From: an uncultured Prevotella sp.
GTDB lineage: Bacteria > Bacteroidota > Bacteroidia > Bacteroidales > Bacteroidaceae
Assembly: GCA_937901345.1 (NCBI GenBank)
Contig: CALCHM010000157.1
Coordinates: 1-15,074 of the forward strand
Direction: 5' to 3'
DNA length: 15,074 nucleotides
Shown here: in pieces, positions 5,885 through 12,182 of the stretch
Layout: each line of letters starts with the position of its first letter
Position numbering within the stretch: position 1 is the stretch's first letter
Notes under the pieces: generated by a model
The model's input: only the letters and a program-made list of their open reading frames with translations
Told to the model about the DNA's origin: nothing
Databases searched by the model: none
Made by a program: the position numbers and the translations under genes

Positions 5885-8100
5885 TAAAATCTTTTAATAT
5901 TCAACGCTGCGCCTGCCTTAAACCACTCAATCTGTTGGTGGTTATAGGTATGGACAACCTCAATGGTTTCAGTTGTACCATCAGCATGGGTGAGACTCAG
6001 CGTAAGAGTGTTGGCGGGTTGAATTTGTGAAACGTTGATGCTCAAGCGGTCGTTTTCCATCACCTTATCGTAATCACTGGGATTCTTAAAGGTGAGCGCT
6101 AACACGCCTTGCTTCTTCAAGTTGGTTTCATGAATACGTGCAAAACTTTTGGCCACGATGGCACGAATGCCCAAGAAGCGTGGTTCCATTGCAGCATGTT
6201 CGCGACTGCTACCTTCGCCATAGTTCTCTTCTGCCACCACAACGCAACCACCGTTCGCTCTGTAGTCTAAGGCTGCCTTATGAACGGTCGTCGTTTCTTG
6301 ACTCACCTGATTTTTCACGGCATTTGTTGCTCCCGTGAAGGCATTTACGGCACCCATGAGGCAATTTTCAGAAATGTTTTCAAGGTGTCCGCGGTAACGC
6401 AACCAGGGTCCTGCCATAGAAATGTGGTCGGTGGTACACTTACCTTTCGTCTTAATCAGCAAGGGAAGCGCTTCAAAGTCGTTGCCGTCCCATGCTGCGA
6501 AACGTTCAAGACGTTGCAAGCGTTTGCTTTCGGGGTTAATGAAAGGTTCGGCAGCGCCTTCCTGTGGTGCCACATAACCATTGTCGCAAGGAGCAAAACC
6601 AGCGGTTGGAAGTTCCGCACCCTGAGGTACAGCAAACTTGAAATCGCCAAGCGTATCCGTCAAGGGATTAAAGGTCAATTTACCAGCAAAGGCAAGCGCT
6701 ACTGCCATTTCGGGAGAAACAATGAAGGCATGCGTATTGGGGTTGCCATCTGCACGCTTTGCAAAGTTGCGATTGAAGGTTGTAACGATAGAATTACGCT
6801 TCGTAGGCTCTGCTGTCTTGCGCTTCCATTGTCCAATACAAGGTCCGCAAGCATTAGTCATCTCAATGGCACCTGCATCACGAAGGGTTTGCAACAAACC
6901 ATCGCGCTCGGCTGTTGCACGAATCAATTCCGAACCAGGATTGATAATCAATTGTGCCTTGGGTTGGAGTCCTGCTTCAAGTGCTTGTTTGGCAACAGAG
7001 GCAGCACGCATCAAGTCTTCGTAAGATGAATTTGTACACGAACCAATGAGCGCCACTTCAACCGTTTCAGGATAATCCTTTTCAGCAACATAAGCCTTCA
7101 TGTCATCAACAGACGTTGCGGCGTCGGGCGTAAAGGGACCATTAATATATGGGACGAGCTCGGAAAGATTGATGTCAATCAACTCGTCATAATATTTTTC
7201 AGGATCGGCTAACACTTCGGGGTCAGCACAGAGATCAGCGGCAACCGTATCAGCCAACGCTGCTACTTCTTCGCGTCCGGTACCTCTCAAGTATGTTGCC
7301 ATACGTTCGTCGTAGGGGAAAATACTGGTTGTAGCCCCCACTTCAGCACCCATATTACATATTGTGGCTTTACCCGTACATGAAAGCGTCTTCGCGCCTT
7401 CGCCAAAATATTCGATGATGGCGTTGGTGCCACCCTTAACGGTCAAGATGCCTGCCAATTTCAAAATTACATCCTTGGGTGCTGCCCATGATTGCAGACT
7501 TCCAGTCAGACGTACACCGATACGACGCGGAATGCGCAATTCCCATTCCATGCCTGTGAGCACATCCACAGCATCTGCACCACCGACACCGATGGCAATC
7601 ATGCCCAGTCCGCCGGCATTGGGCGTGTGCGAGTCGGTTCCTACCATCATACCACCAGGGAAAGCGTAGTTTTCTAACACCACCTGGTGAATAATTCCTG
7701 CACCTGGCGCCCAAAATCCCATGCCATAACGTGCTGCTGCTCCTTTTAAGAAATCATAGACTTCTGCATTTTCGCGAATAGCACAAGGCAAGTCCACTTT
7801 ACTGCCATCACATGCACAAATCAAGTGGTCGCAATGAATAGTGGCGGGCACTGCCGACTTATCCATCCCTGCATTCATAAACTGCAACAAGGCCATTTGT
7901 GCCGTAGCGTCTTGCATAGCCACGCGGTCAGGGCGAAAGTTGGCATAAGTGGTTTCTAACGGTGCCGAAGCATCATAAAGATGGGCATACAAAATCTTTT
8001 CCGACAAGGTCAAGGGACGACCCAATTTCTCGCGCATTACAGCAACACGCTGACTTAGCGTTGCATAATGCTTGCGTATGAAGTCAATATCAAAAATCAT
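5884..8100 (-). CDS. acnA: Aconitate hydratase, mitochondrial type
   Basis: Aconitase (EC 4.2.1.3) interconverts citrate and isocitrate through cis-aconitate with a [4Fe-4S] cluster. The 738-residue protein carries the three cluster cysteines: Cys355 in LIGSCTNSSYED, and Cys418 and Cys421 in NACGPCIGQW. The swivel domain has GEGSSREHAAMEPR with the catalytic serine at 632. Other family landmarks are NFRPDRVAMQDATAQMA (residues 54-70), HCDHLI (89-94) and GTDSHTPNAGGLG (154-166). The sequence resembles the mitochondrial aconitase type described for Bacteroides fragilis rather than E. coli AcnA or AcnB. I start it at the ATG at 8100 (MIFDIDFIRKHY), because relatives begin just ahead of such a motif; the ATG at 8130 would add ten unrelated residues. 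It is the first gene of the acnA-icd-gltA operon. Its leader carries a palindrome that could control expression. Confidence 0.97.
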   Translation of the reverse strand: MIFDIDFIRKHYATLSQRVAVMREKLGRPLTLSEKILYAHLYDASAPLETTYANFRPDRVAMQDATAQMALLQFMNAGMDKSAVPATIHCDHLICACDGSKVDLPCAIRENAEVYDFLKGAAARYGMGFWAPGAGIIHQVVLENYAFPGGMMVGTDSHTPNAGGLGMIAIGVGGADAVDVLTGMEWELRIPRRIGVRLTGSLQSWAAPKDVILKLAGILTVKGGTNAIIEYFGEGAKTLSCTGKATICNMGAEVGATTSIFPYDERMATYLRGTGREEVAALADTVAADLCADPEVLADPEKYYDELIDINLSELVPYINGPFTPDAATSVDDMKAYVAEKDYPETVEVALIGSCTNSSYEDLMRAASVAKQALEAGLQPKAQLIINPGSELIRATAERDGLLQTLRDAGAIEMTNACGPCIGQWKRKTAEPTKRNSIVTTFNRNFAKRADGNPNTHAFIVSPEMAVALAFAGKLTFNPLTDTLGDFKFAVPQGAELPTAGFAPCDNGYVAPQEGAAEPFINPESKRLQRLERFAAWDGNDFEALPLLIKTKGKCTTDHISMAGPWLRYRGHLENISENCLMGAVNAFTGATNAVKNQVSQETTTVHKAALDYRANGGCVVVAEENYGEGSSREHAAMEPRFLGIRAIVAKSFARIHETNLKKQGVLALTFKNPSDYDKVMENDRLSINVSQIQPANTLTLSLTHADGTTETIEVVHTYNHQQIEWFKAGAALNIKRF

Positions 8101-8146
8101 GTCTAGTTTGGTGTTTAACGTTGTTATCAATTAAATTTTAGCTCTC

Positions 8147-8169
8147 ATTTGTGACATTTTATCACAAAT
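8147..8169. promoter_or_regulatory. TGTGA-N7-TCACA palindrome in the acnA leader
   Basis: ATTTGTGA (8147-8154) and TCACAAAT (8162-8169) are perfect 8-base arms with a 7-base spacer. They lie just downstream of the predicted -7 element, so they cover the start of the transcript. The half-sites match the Crp/Fnr half-site TGTGA/TCACA, but the spacer is 7 rather than the classical 6. It could be an operator that blocks transcription or a hairpin at the 5' end of the mRNA. The sequence alone cannot separate these. Confidence 0.45.
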
Positions 8170-8175
8170 CCTGCG

Positions 8176-8205
8176 CAAAGATAAAATAAAATGAATAAAT
8201 ACAGA
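8176..8205 (-). promoter_or_regulatory. Promoter of the acnA-icd-gltA operon
   Basis: The minus strand reads TATCTTTG at 8176-8183, a full match to the Bacteroidetes -7 consensus TAnnTTTG. A weak -33 candidate, TCTG at 8202-8205, lies 18 bases upstream. A start near 8170 would give a leader of about 70 bases before the ATG at 8100, which favours that start over 8130. Confidence 0.55.
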
Positions 8206-8289
8206 TTTTTTACTTACATATTTTACAAAAACCGCATATTTTCTCAACAAAATCACAAAAATGCGTATTTCGAGGGCAACATGATAAGT

Positions 8290-8508
8290 TTAATGGTAAT
8301 ACAAACGAAAGATGTTGTAGAGAGGGTGTGTTTGTTGCCACAACCGATATTTCAAACAACGATAACTAACATATAAAATAACGATGCCCCACAGAATTTG
8401 AAACCATAGGGCATCGTAAATATGTTCGTGAACAGCAGTTGTGTCATAAATTCGTTCGTAAATGGTACACCCTACAAGAAAAAGCGAAATCGGAATGAAA
8501 CGAATCAT
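8290..8508 (-). pseudogene. Possible N-terminal remnant of a ResB-type cytochrome c biogenesis gene
   Basis: A short frame, open from 8523, encodes two hydrophobic segments. From the ATG at 8508 it has 72 residues: MIRFIPISLFLVGCTIYE, then a soluble link, then ALWFQILWGIVILYVSYRCL. From memory of the family, the pattern of a first membrane helix ending in T.YE, an IY..WF..LW stretch and a second helix resembles the start of Bacteroidetes ResB/CcsB proteins. After QTHPLYNIFRLYYH the frame stops. In another frame from the same place the text reads NTPSLQHLSFVLPLNLS, close to the HLSF.L segment that should come next in ResB, which suggests a one-base frameshift followed by loss of the rest. The remaining several hundred codons are absent, as the acnA promoter follows. 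Alternatively it is an intact small membrane protein of unknown role, or a chance frame. Confidence 0.4.
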
Positions 8509-8660
8509 TTTCCTGGATGGCACTAGTAAATCTAATTAAGCAAATTTCAGTTCGAAAAATCGCACTGCTGATGAAAAGGAATCATTTTGGTGTGAAAAAA
8601 CGTCTCGCTGACAAGATTTTCCCCGTTATGCTTTATATAATGTGTACCGCAAGCGGTGAT

Positions 8661-9803
8661 TTAAAAGTTTCTGAACTGAGAATTATCTTGCTTCTTAATG
8701 GCGATACACTCCATTTCAATGAGCCATTCAGGACGACAAACAGGGGCTAAAGTATACAACTTTGGGATGTTGGGATAGTGCGCATCAATAATCTGCCGCA
8801 CACGTTGATAATCACAGAGGTCGCGTATGTAAACAATGATTTGAGCGATGTCTGACTCGGCAAAATCACCCTCTTCGAGCAAAACGCGCACATTCTCCAT
8901 CATACGAGAGGTCTGGGCCTCGATGTCACCCACATGCACCACTTCACCCTTGTTGTTAATACTCGCAGTACCGCTAATGTAGGCGTGCGAACGATCACCA
9001 TAGGTAACTACGGTTCCTCTCTCAAAAGTTACACCATATTCATAGGTGGGATTGAGATGTGTGGGAGCGTAAAGATACGAAATTTGTTGCGCCTCAATTC
9101 CTGTAATGGCATAAGCGCCCAACTGAATGATGGCGCGAGGGTCAGAAGGTAAACCCTGTATTCCGGTTGAAGCGATATAATGAGTTTGTTCAGTTAATCC
9201 TTGTGCGATAAAATTTTCTTTTCGCGCTTTAACCATTCCCATGTATTGCGTATCAACGTCTCTCACAAAGAACCACGTGCGGATACAATTATCCAACAAC
9301 GTTGCACCATGTTTTTCTAAATCTGCTTCGTAGGTTTCAAGGAGGTAAGCGGTTTGTGCTGCCGAGTCACCCTCACCGTGATGCATACCCATGCGCCATA
9401 AATGCTTAAAATCATTATGCGCCACTACCGTTGTGCCCTCACAATGGGAAACTTCAACCGCATCGACCAAATAAATCCACATGGCGATTTTTGAACCGTC
9501 AAGCGGAGGTTGCTGAATGTAAGAATATGCGCAAGTAGCATCAGTTTCCTTCATGAGACCAACCTGGTTGGTTGCATCTGAAAGGAAGTAGCGGCGCATA
9601 ACAGCTGCCGATGTTTTAAATTCAGGCAATGCCAACACGCGTCGCTCACCCTCACACATGCGCTGATACTGCCCTGCAAACAAATCGTTGCCTGCAGCAA
9701 CATGAAGCATAAGATGGTGCTCGTTCACACCATTCACTGCCTCATAAGTGGCGCACTGAATCGTGATGCCTAAATCCTCAAATTCATATATAGAATTGAT
9801 CAT
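8661..9803 (-). CDS. Two-domain Rid-family protein (YjgF/YER057c/UK114; chorismatase-like layout)
   Basis: The 380-residue protein ends in a clear Rid domain (about residues 268-370): YISGTASINNKGEVVHVGDIEAQTSRM is the typical start, followed by NVRVLLEEGDFAESDIAQIIVYIRD and finally RPEWLIEMECIAI, where the Rid substrate arginine (Arg358) and the closing acidic residue are kept. A second, degenerate Rid-like half lies at about 145-215 (LLDNCIRTWFFVRDVDTQY..ARKENF). Residues 1-140 are unassigned. RidA itself hydrolyses reactive enamine/imine intermediates. The two-domain layout with IRTWFFVRD and ASTGIQG also resembles FkbO/Hyg5-type chorismatases, which cleave chorismate, so the substrate is undecided. 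It is read divergently from nagB. A perfect ACCGC-AA-GCGGT palindrome lies 4 bases after the stop but has no U-tract. Stretch 8524-8660 holds nothing else recognisable. Confidence 0.75.
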   Translation of the reverse strand: MINSIYEFEDLGITIQCATYEAVNGVNEHHLMLHVAAGNDLFAGQYQRMCEGERRVLALPEFKTSAAVMRRYFLSDATNQVGLMKETDATCAYSYIQQPPLDGSKIAMWIYLVDAVEVSHCEGTTVVAHNDFKHLWRMGMHHGEGDSAAQTAYLLETYEADLEKHGATLLDNCIRTWFFVRDVDTQYMGMVKARKENFIAQGLTEQTHYIASTGIQGLPSDPRAIIQLGAYAITGIEAQQISYLYAPTHLNPTYEYGVTFERGTVVTYGDRSHAYISGTASINNKGEVVHVGDIEAQTSRMMENVRVLLEEGDFAESDIAQIIVYIRDLCDYQRVRQIIDAHYPNIPKLYTLAPVCRPEWLIEMECIAIKKQDNSQFRNF

Positions 9804-9957
9804 AGTAGAAATATCAAAATTAATTTAATTGTTGATGCGGACCATTGAGGCGATACCGTTCACAAAAAGAATTGTGTGACAACAAAATATGCCTTATTTT
9901 TTTCAAAAAAAATAGCAACCATCGTCGCCATAGTCCCCATCCTCTTAAAGACTTAGG

Positions 9958-9991
9958 CAAATTTACAAATAAATTTTAAACAATCAACAAA
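9958..9991 (-). promoter_or_regulatory. Candidate promoter of the Rid-family gene
   Basis: The minus strand reads TAAATTTG at 9958-9965 (fits TAnnTTTG) and TTTG at 9988-9991, with a 22-base spacer. A start near 9951 would give a leader of about 150 bases. Another -7 match at 9815-9822 is only about a dozen bases from the ATG and is less likely. The 369-base gap 9804-10172 otherwise holds the nagB promoter and an A/T-rich palindrome near 9893-9914, and no gene. Confidence 0.4.
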
Positions 9992-10058
9992 TCCCACCAC
10001 ATGATACACCTCGCTTAGTTGAATAACGGCAGCACGTCAAACATTTATGATTAAATTA

Positions 10059-10090
10059 TTTGGGCATAATGTAAAGAATGTTTAACTTTG
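10059..10090 (+). promoter_or_regulatory. nagB: Promoter of nagB
   Basis: TTTG at 10059-10062 and TAACTTTG at 10083-10090 match both boxes of the Bacteroidetes sigma-ABfr promoter (TTTG, TAnnTTTG) with a 20-base spacer. Transcription would start near 10097, leaving a leader of about 75 bases to the ATG at 10173. This is the best promoter in the window, in keeping with the strong codon bias of nagB. Confidence 0.7.
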
Positions 10091-10172
10091 TCGTGCATGA
10101 TTTAAATTCACTTTGTTACAGAACAAATCTTTTCGCAAAGACGCGTTCTAAACCCTAAATTTTTTAAACGTT

Positions 10173-10964
10173 ATGCGCGTAATTATCACTCCCGACTATC
10201 AGTCGATTTCTAATTGGGCAGCAAACTATGTTGCAAGTCGCATTAATGCCGCTAACCCCACACCCGAAAAGCCCTTCAAGTTGGGTTGCCCCACAGGTTC
10301 AAGTCCTCTCGGTATGTACAAGGCGTTGATTGAACTTTACAAGGCTGGTAAAGTTTCATTCGAAAACGTTGTTACATTCAACATGGACGAATACGTTGGT
10401 CTTCCTGAAGAACACCCCGAAAGTTATCACTCTTTCATGTGGAACAACTTCTTCAACCACATCAACATTAAGAAGGAAAACGTTCACATCCTCAATGGTA
10501 ACGCTGCAGACCTCGAAGCTGAATGCGCTGCTTACGAAGCTGCTATCGAAGCTGCTGGTGGTATTGACCTCTTCATGGGTGGTATCGGTCCTGATGGTCA
10601 CGTTGCTTTCAACGAACCTTTCTCAAGTCTCTCTAGTCGCACTCGTATCAAGACTTTGACTACAGACACTAAGATTGCTAACAGCCGTTTCTTCGGTGGT
10701 GATGTTAATGCAGTTCCTTCTACAGCTCTCACTGTTGGTGTTGGTACAGTAATGGCTGCTAAGGAAGTTCTCATCCTCTGTAACGGTCACAACAAGGCTC
10801 GCGCTCTCCAGGCTGCTGTTGAAGGTCCCGTTTGCCAGGCATGGACAATTTCTGCGCTCCAGCAACATCCTCACGGCATCATTGTTTGTGACGAAGCTGC
10901 TTGCGAAGAACTCAAGGTTTCTACTTACAAGTACTTCAAGGATATCGAAAAGGATAACATCTAA
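10173..10964 (+). CDS. nagB: Glucosamine-6-phosphate deaminase
   Basis: NagB (EC 3.5.99.6) converts glucosamine 6-phosphate to fructose 6-phosphate and ammonia, linking amino-sugar use (mucin, peptidoglycan, chitin) to glycolysis. At 263 residues it matches E. coli NagB (266) without gaps up to the C-terminus. The E. coli catalytic residues fall at identical numbers: Asp72 in FNMDEYVG, and Asp141, His143 and Glu148 in GIGPDGHVAFNEP. Allosteric N-acetylglucosamine-6-phosphate site residues are also in place (Ser151, Arg158, Lys160, Tyr254), so allosteric activation is plausible. Codon use is extreme: by my count all 19 glutamates use GAA, and GGT, GCT, AAC and TTC dominate, as in highly expressed genes. 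It is the only plus-strand gene here, monocistronic, with its own promoter and a strong terminator. No nagA or transporter is adjacent. Identification is secure. Confidence 0.97.
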   Translation: MRVIITPDYQSISNWAANYVASRINAANPTPEKPFKLGCPTGSSPLGMYKALIELYKAGKVSFENVVTFNMDEYVGLPEEHPESYHSFMWNNFFNHINIKKENVHILNGNAADLEAECAAYEAAIEAAGGIDLFMGGIGPDGHVAFNEPFSSLSSRTRIKTLTTDTKIANSRFFGGDVNAVPSTALTVGVGTVMAAKEVLILCNGHNKARALQAAVEGPVCQAWTISALQQHPHGIIVCDEAACEELKVSTYKYFKDIEKDNI

Positions 10965-11028
10965 ATCTAATTCGTTATTCAATGTCAGATTGTCTTCACG
11001 AGATTTTTCATAAATCTTGAAGATTTTC

Positions 11029-11097
11029 AATAAAGAACCGTTTTAAACAGCGTTGTTGCGTTAATTCCAACCTCCTGTTTAAAACGGTTTCTTTATT
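11029..11097. terminator. Bidirectional terminator between nagB and menE
   Basis: The left arm 11029-11050 (AATAAAGAACCG...AAACAG) pairs with the right arm 11075-11097 (CTGTTT...CTTTATT), giving about 22 base pairs with one bulged A and a 24-base loop. The A-rich start of one arm and the U-rich end of the other serve both directions. It lies between convergent nagB and menE. A smaller AGATTT/AAATCT hairpin sits just before it at 11001-11017. Confidence 0.85.
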
Positions 11098-11109
11098 TAT
11101 ATTTAGCAA

Positions 11110-12114
11110 TTACATCATTTTAAGCGACTCTGCTATTAAATGCGCTTGCTTTCTTGCGGGTTTTCCTGTTTCTGTTGTGGGAATTTCGGGTACACGAAAG
11201 AAATGTTTTGGCACTTCGTATCGCTCCAGTCGCTCGGCACAGATTTTTCGGAGTTCTTCTTCGGTTTGTGCTCCTTTATATAACATCGTCAACGCTTGTC
11301 CGAACTGTTTGTCAGCAACATACGTCAGTAGGAATTCACACGGCAACGCAGTTCGCAATTGTTGCTCAATATGCTCCATCTGAAGTTTGATACCTCCCGA
11401 TGAAATAACGTTGTCGCGTCTGCCGATGATTCTAAATCTACCATCAGGTAAAAGTGCTATCAAGTCATTCGTAACAAGCGGTTCAGATGTGGTTACTGCA
11501 TCATTTACCACCAAACAACCTTCCGAATTTTGAGAAACGCTTACACCTTCTAACGGCTGAAAACTTTCTTGACAATCAGCGCCATTGATGCGACGCAATG
11601 CGATATGCGAAAGTGTTTCCGTCATGCCATAGGTGGCATAGATTTGCACCTTTTCAGGGACTTTTCTGGCCATATTTTCAATACATTCAGGAATTGCACC
11701 ACCACCGATGATAACGTGCGATAGTTTTTCCAAAATGCGTCGTGACGTTGCGTTGCTTAGAATTTCGCTTAACTGATGAGGCGTTATGGCCAAGAGTGTT
11801 TGAGGGGCGATGCGGTTTTCATCTAATTCGAGCAAGGGATTTGCACACGGACGTATTGCCTCGATTCGCATGTGCCCCACTAAAGCACGCACCACCATCA
11901 TTTTCCCTGCAATATACTGAACTGGTAAGCAGATAAGCGCCACAGCATGCTGTTGAATTCCCAAAGCAGACAATGTGCGTTGTGCGCTGAGCATCATGCG
12001 TTGCTTTTCTACAAACATGCGCTTGGGGGTGCCCGTTGAACCTGATGTTTGGACTTCAAGAACGGGAGATTTGCTTTCAAACTCGCGAATAAACGCGTCA
12101 ATTTGTTGTTGCAT
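11110..12114 (-). CDS. menE: o-Succinylbenzoate-CoA ligase, short Bacteroidetes form
   Basis: MenE (EC 6.2.1.26) activates o-succinylbenzoate with ATP and CoA in menaquinone synthesis, the quinone of anaerobic respiration in this group. The 334-residue protein is an ANL-superfamily enzyme that lacks most of the usual N-terminal lobe ahead of the P-loop; typical MenE has about 450-490 residues, and Bacteroidetes members are often short like this. Motifs in order: P-loop TSGSTGTPK (23-31), YIAGKMMVVRA (67-77), YGMTETLSHIALRR (162-175), TND with Asp217, hinge GRRDNVISSGG (231-241) and catalytic Lys318 in TETGKPARK. The match to Bacteroidetes MenE is by remembered pattern, so a different acid substrate is not excluded. 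No other men gene is nearby. The start codon lies 11 bases after a terminator hairpin of the upstream acyl-CoA ligase gene, so it would be expressed by read-through or from an unseen promoter. Confidence 0.85.
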   Translation of the reverse strand: MQQQIDAFIREFESKSPVLEVQTSGSTGTPKRMFVEKQRMMLSAQRTLSALGIQQHAVALICLPVQYIAGKMMVVRALVGHMRIEAIRPCANPLLELDENRIAPQTLLAITPHQLSEILSNATSRRILEKLSHVIIGGGAIPECIENMARKVPEKVQIYATYGMTETLSHIALRRINGADCQESFQPLEGVSVSQNSEGCLVVNDAVTTSEPLVTNDLIALLPDGRFRIIGRRDNVISSGGIKLQMEHIEQQLRTALPCEFLLTYVADKQFGQALTMLYKGAQTEEELRKICAERLERYEVPKHFFRVPEIPTTETGKPARKQAHLIAESLKMM

Positions 12115-12118
12115 GGAT

Positions 12119-12163
12119 AAGAAAAGAGCGTTGAAAGTGCACGCTATGCAACACTCAACGCTC
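12119..12163 (-). terminator. Rho-independent terminator of the acyl-CoA ligase gene
   Basis: In plus-strand order, GAGCGTTGAAAGTG (12126-12139) pairs with CACTCAACGCTC (12152-12163), with two unpaired A. In the minus-strand transcript the stem is followed by TTTTCTT, a good U-tract. The stem begins 19 bases after the ligase stop codon. The U-tract ends only 4 bases before the menE ATG, which is unusually close. Confidence 0.7.
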
Positions 12164-12182
12164 CAATATTTTCTACATAAGT

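Noticed and set aside
6280..7029. 249-codon open frame on the plus strand
   Set aside because: It lies wholly antisense to acnA, which is a certain gene, and shows no family motif; biased codons of acnA leave the opposite strand open.
8101..8130. Earlier ATG for aconitase at 8130
   Set aside because: The ten added residues do not fit the family's N-terminus, and the ATG at 8100 gives the normal start.
8646..8657. ACCGC-AA-GCGGT palindrome as terminator of the Rid-family gene
   Set aside because: The stem has only five pairs with a 2-base loop and no U-tract follows on the minus strand, so it was not listed as a terminator.
8517..8750. 77-codon plus-strand frame between the ResB-like remnant and the Rid gene
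   Set aside because: Its second half is antisense to the Rid C-terminus, there is no promoter, and the product has no recognisable features.
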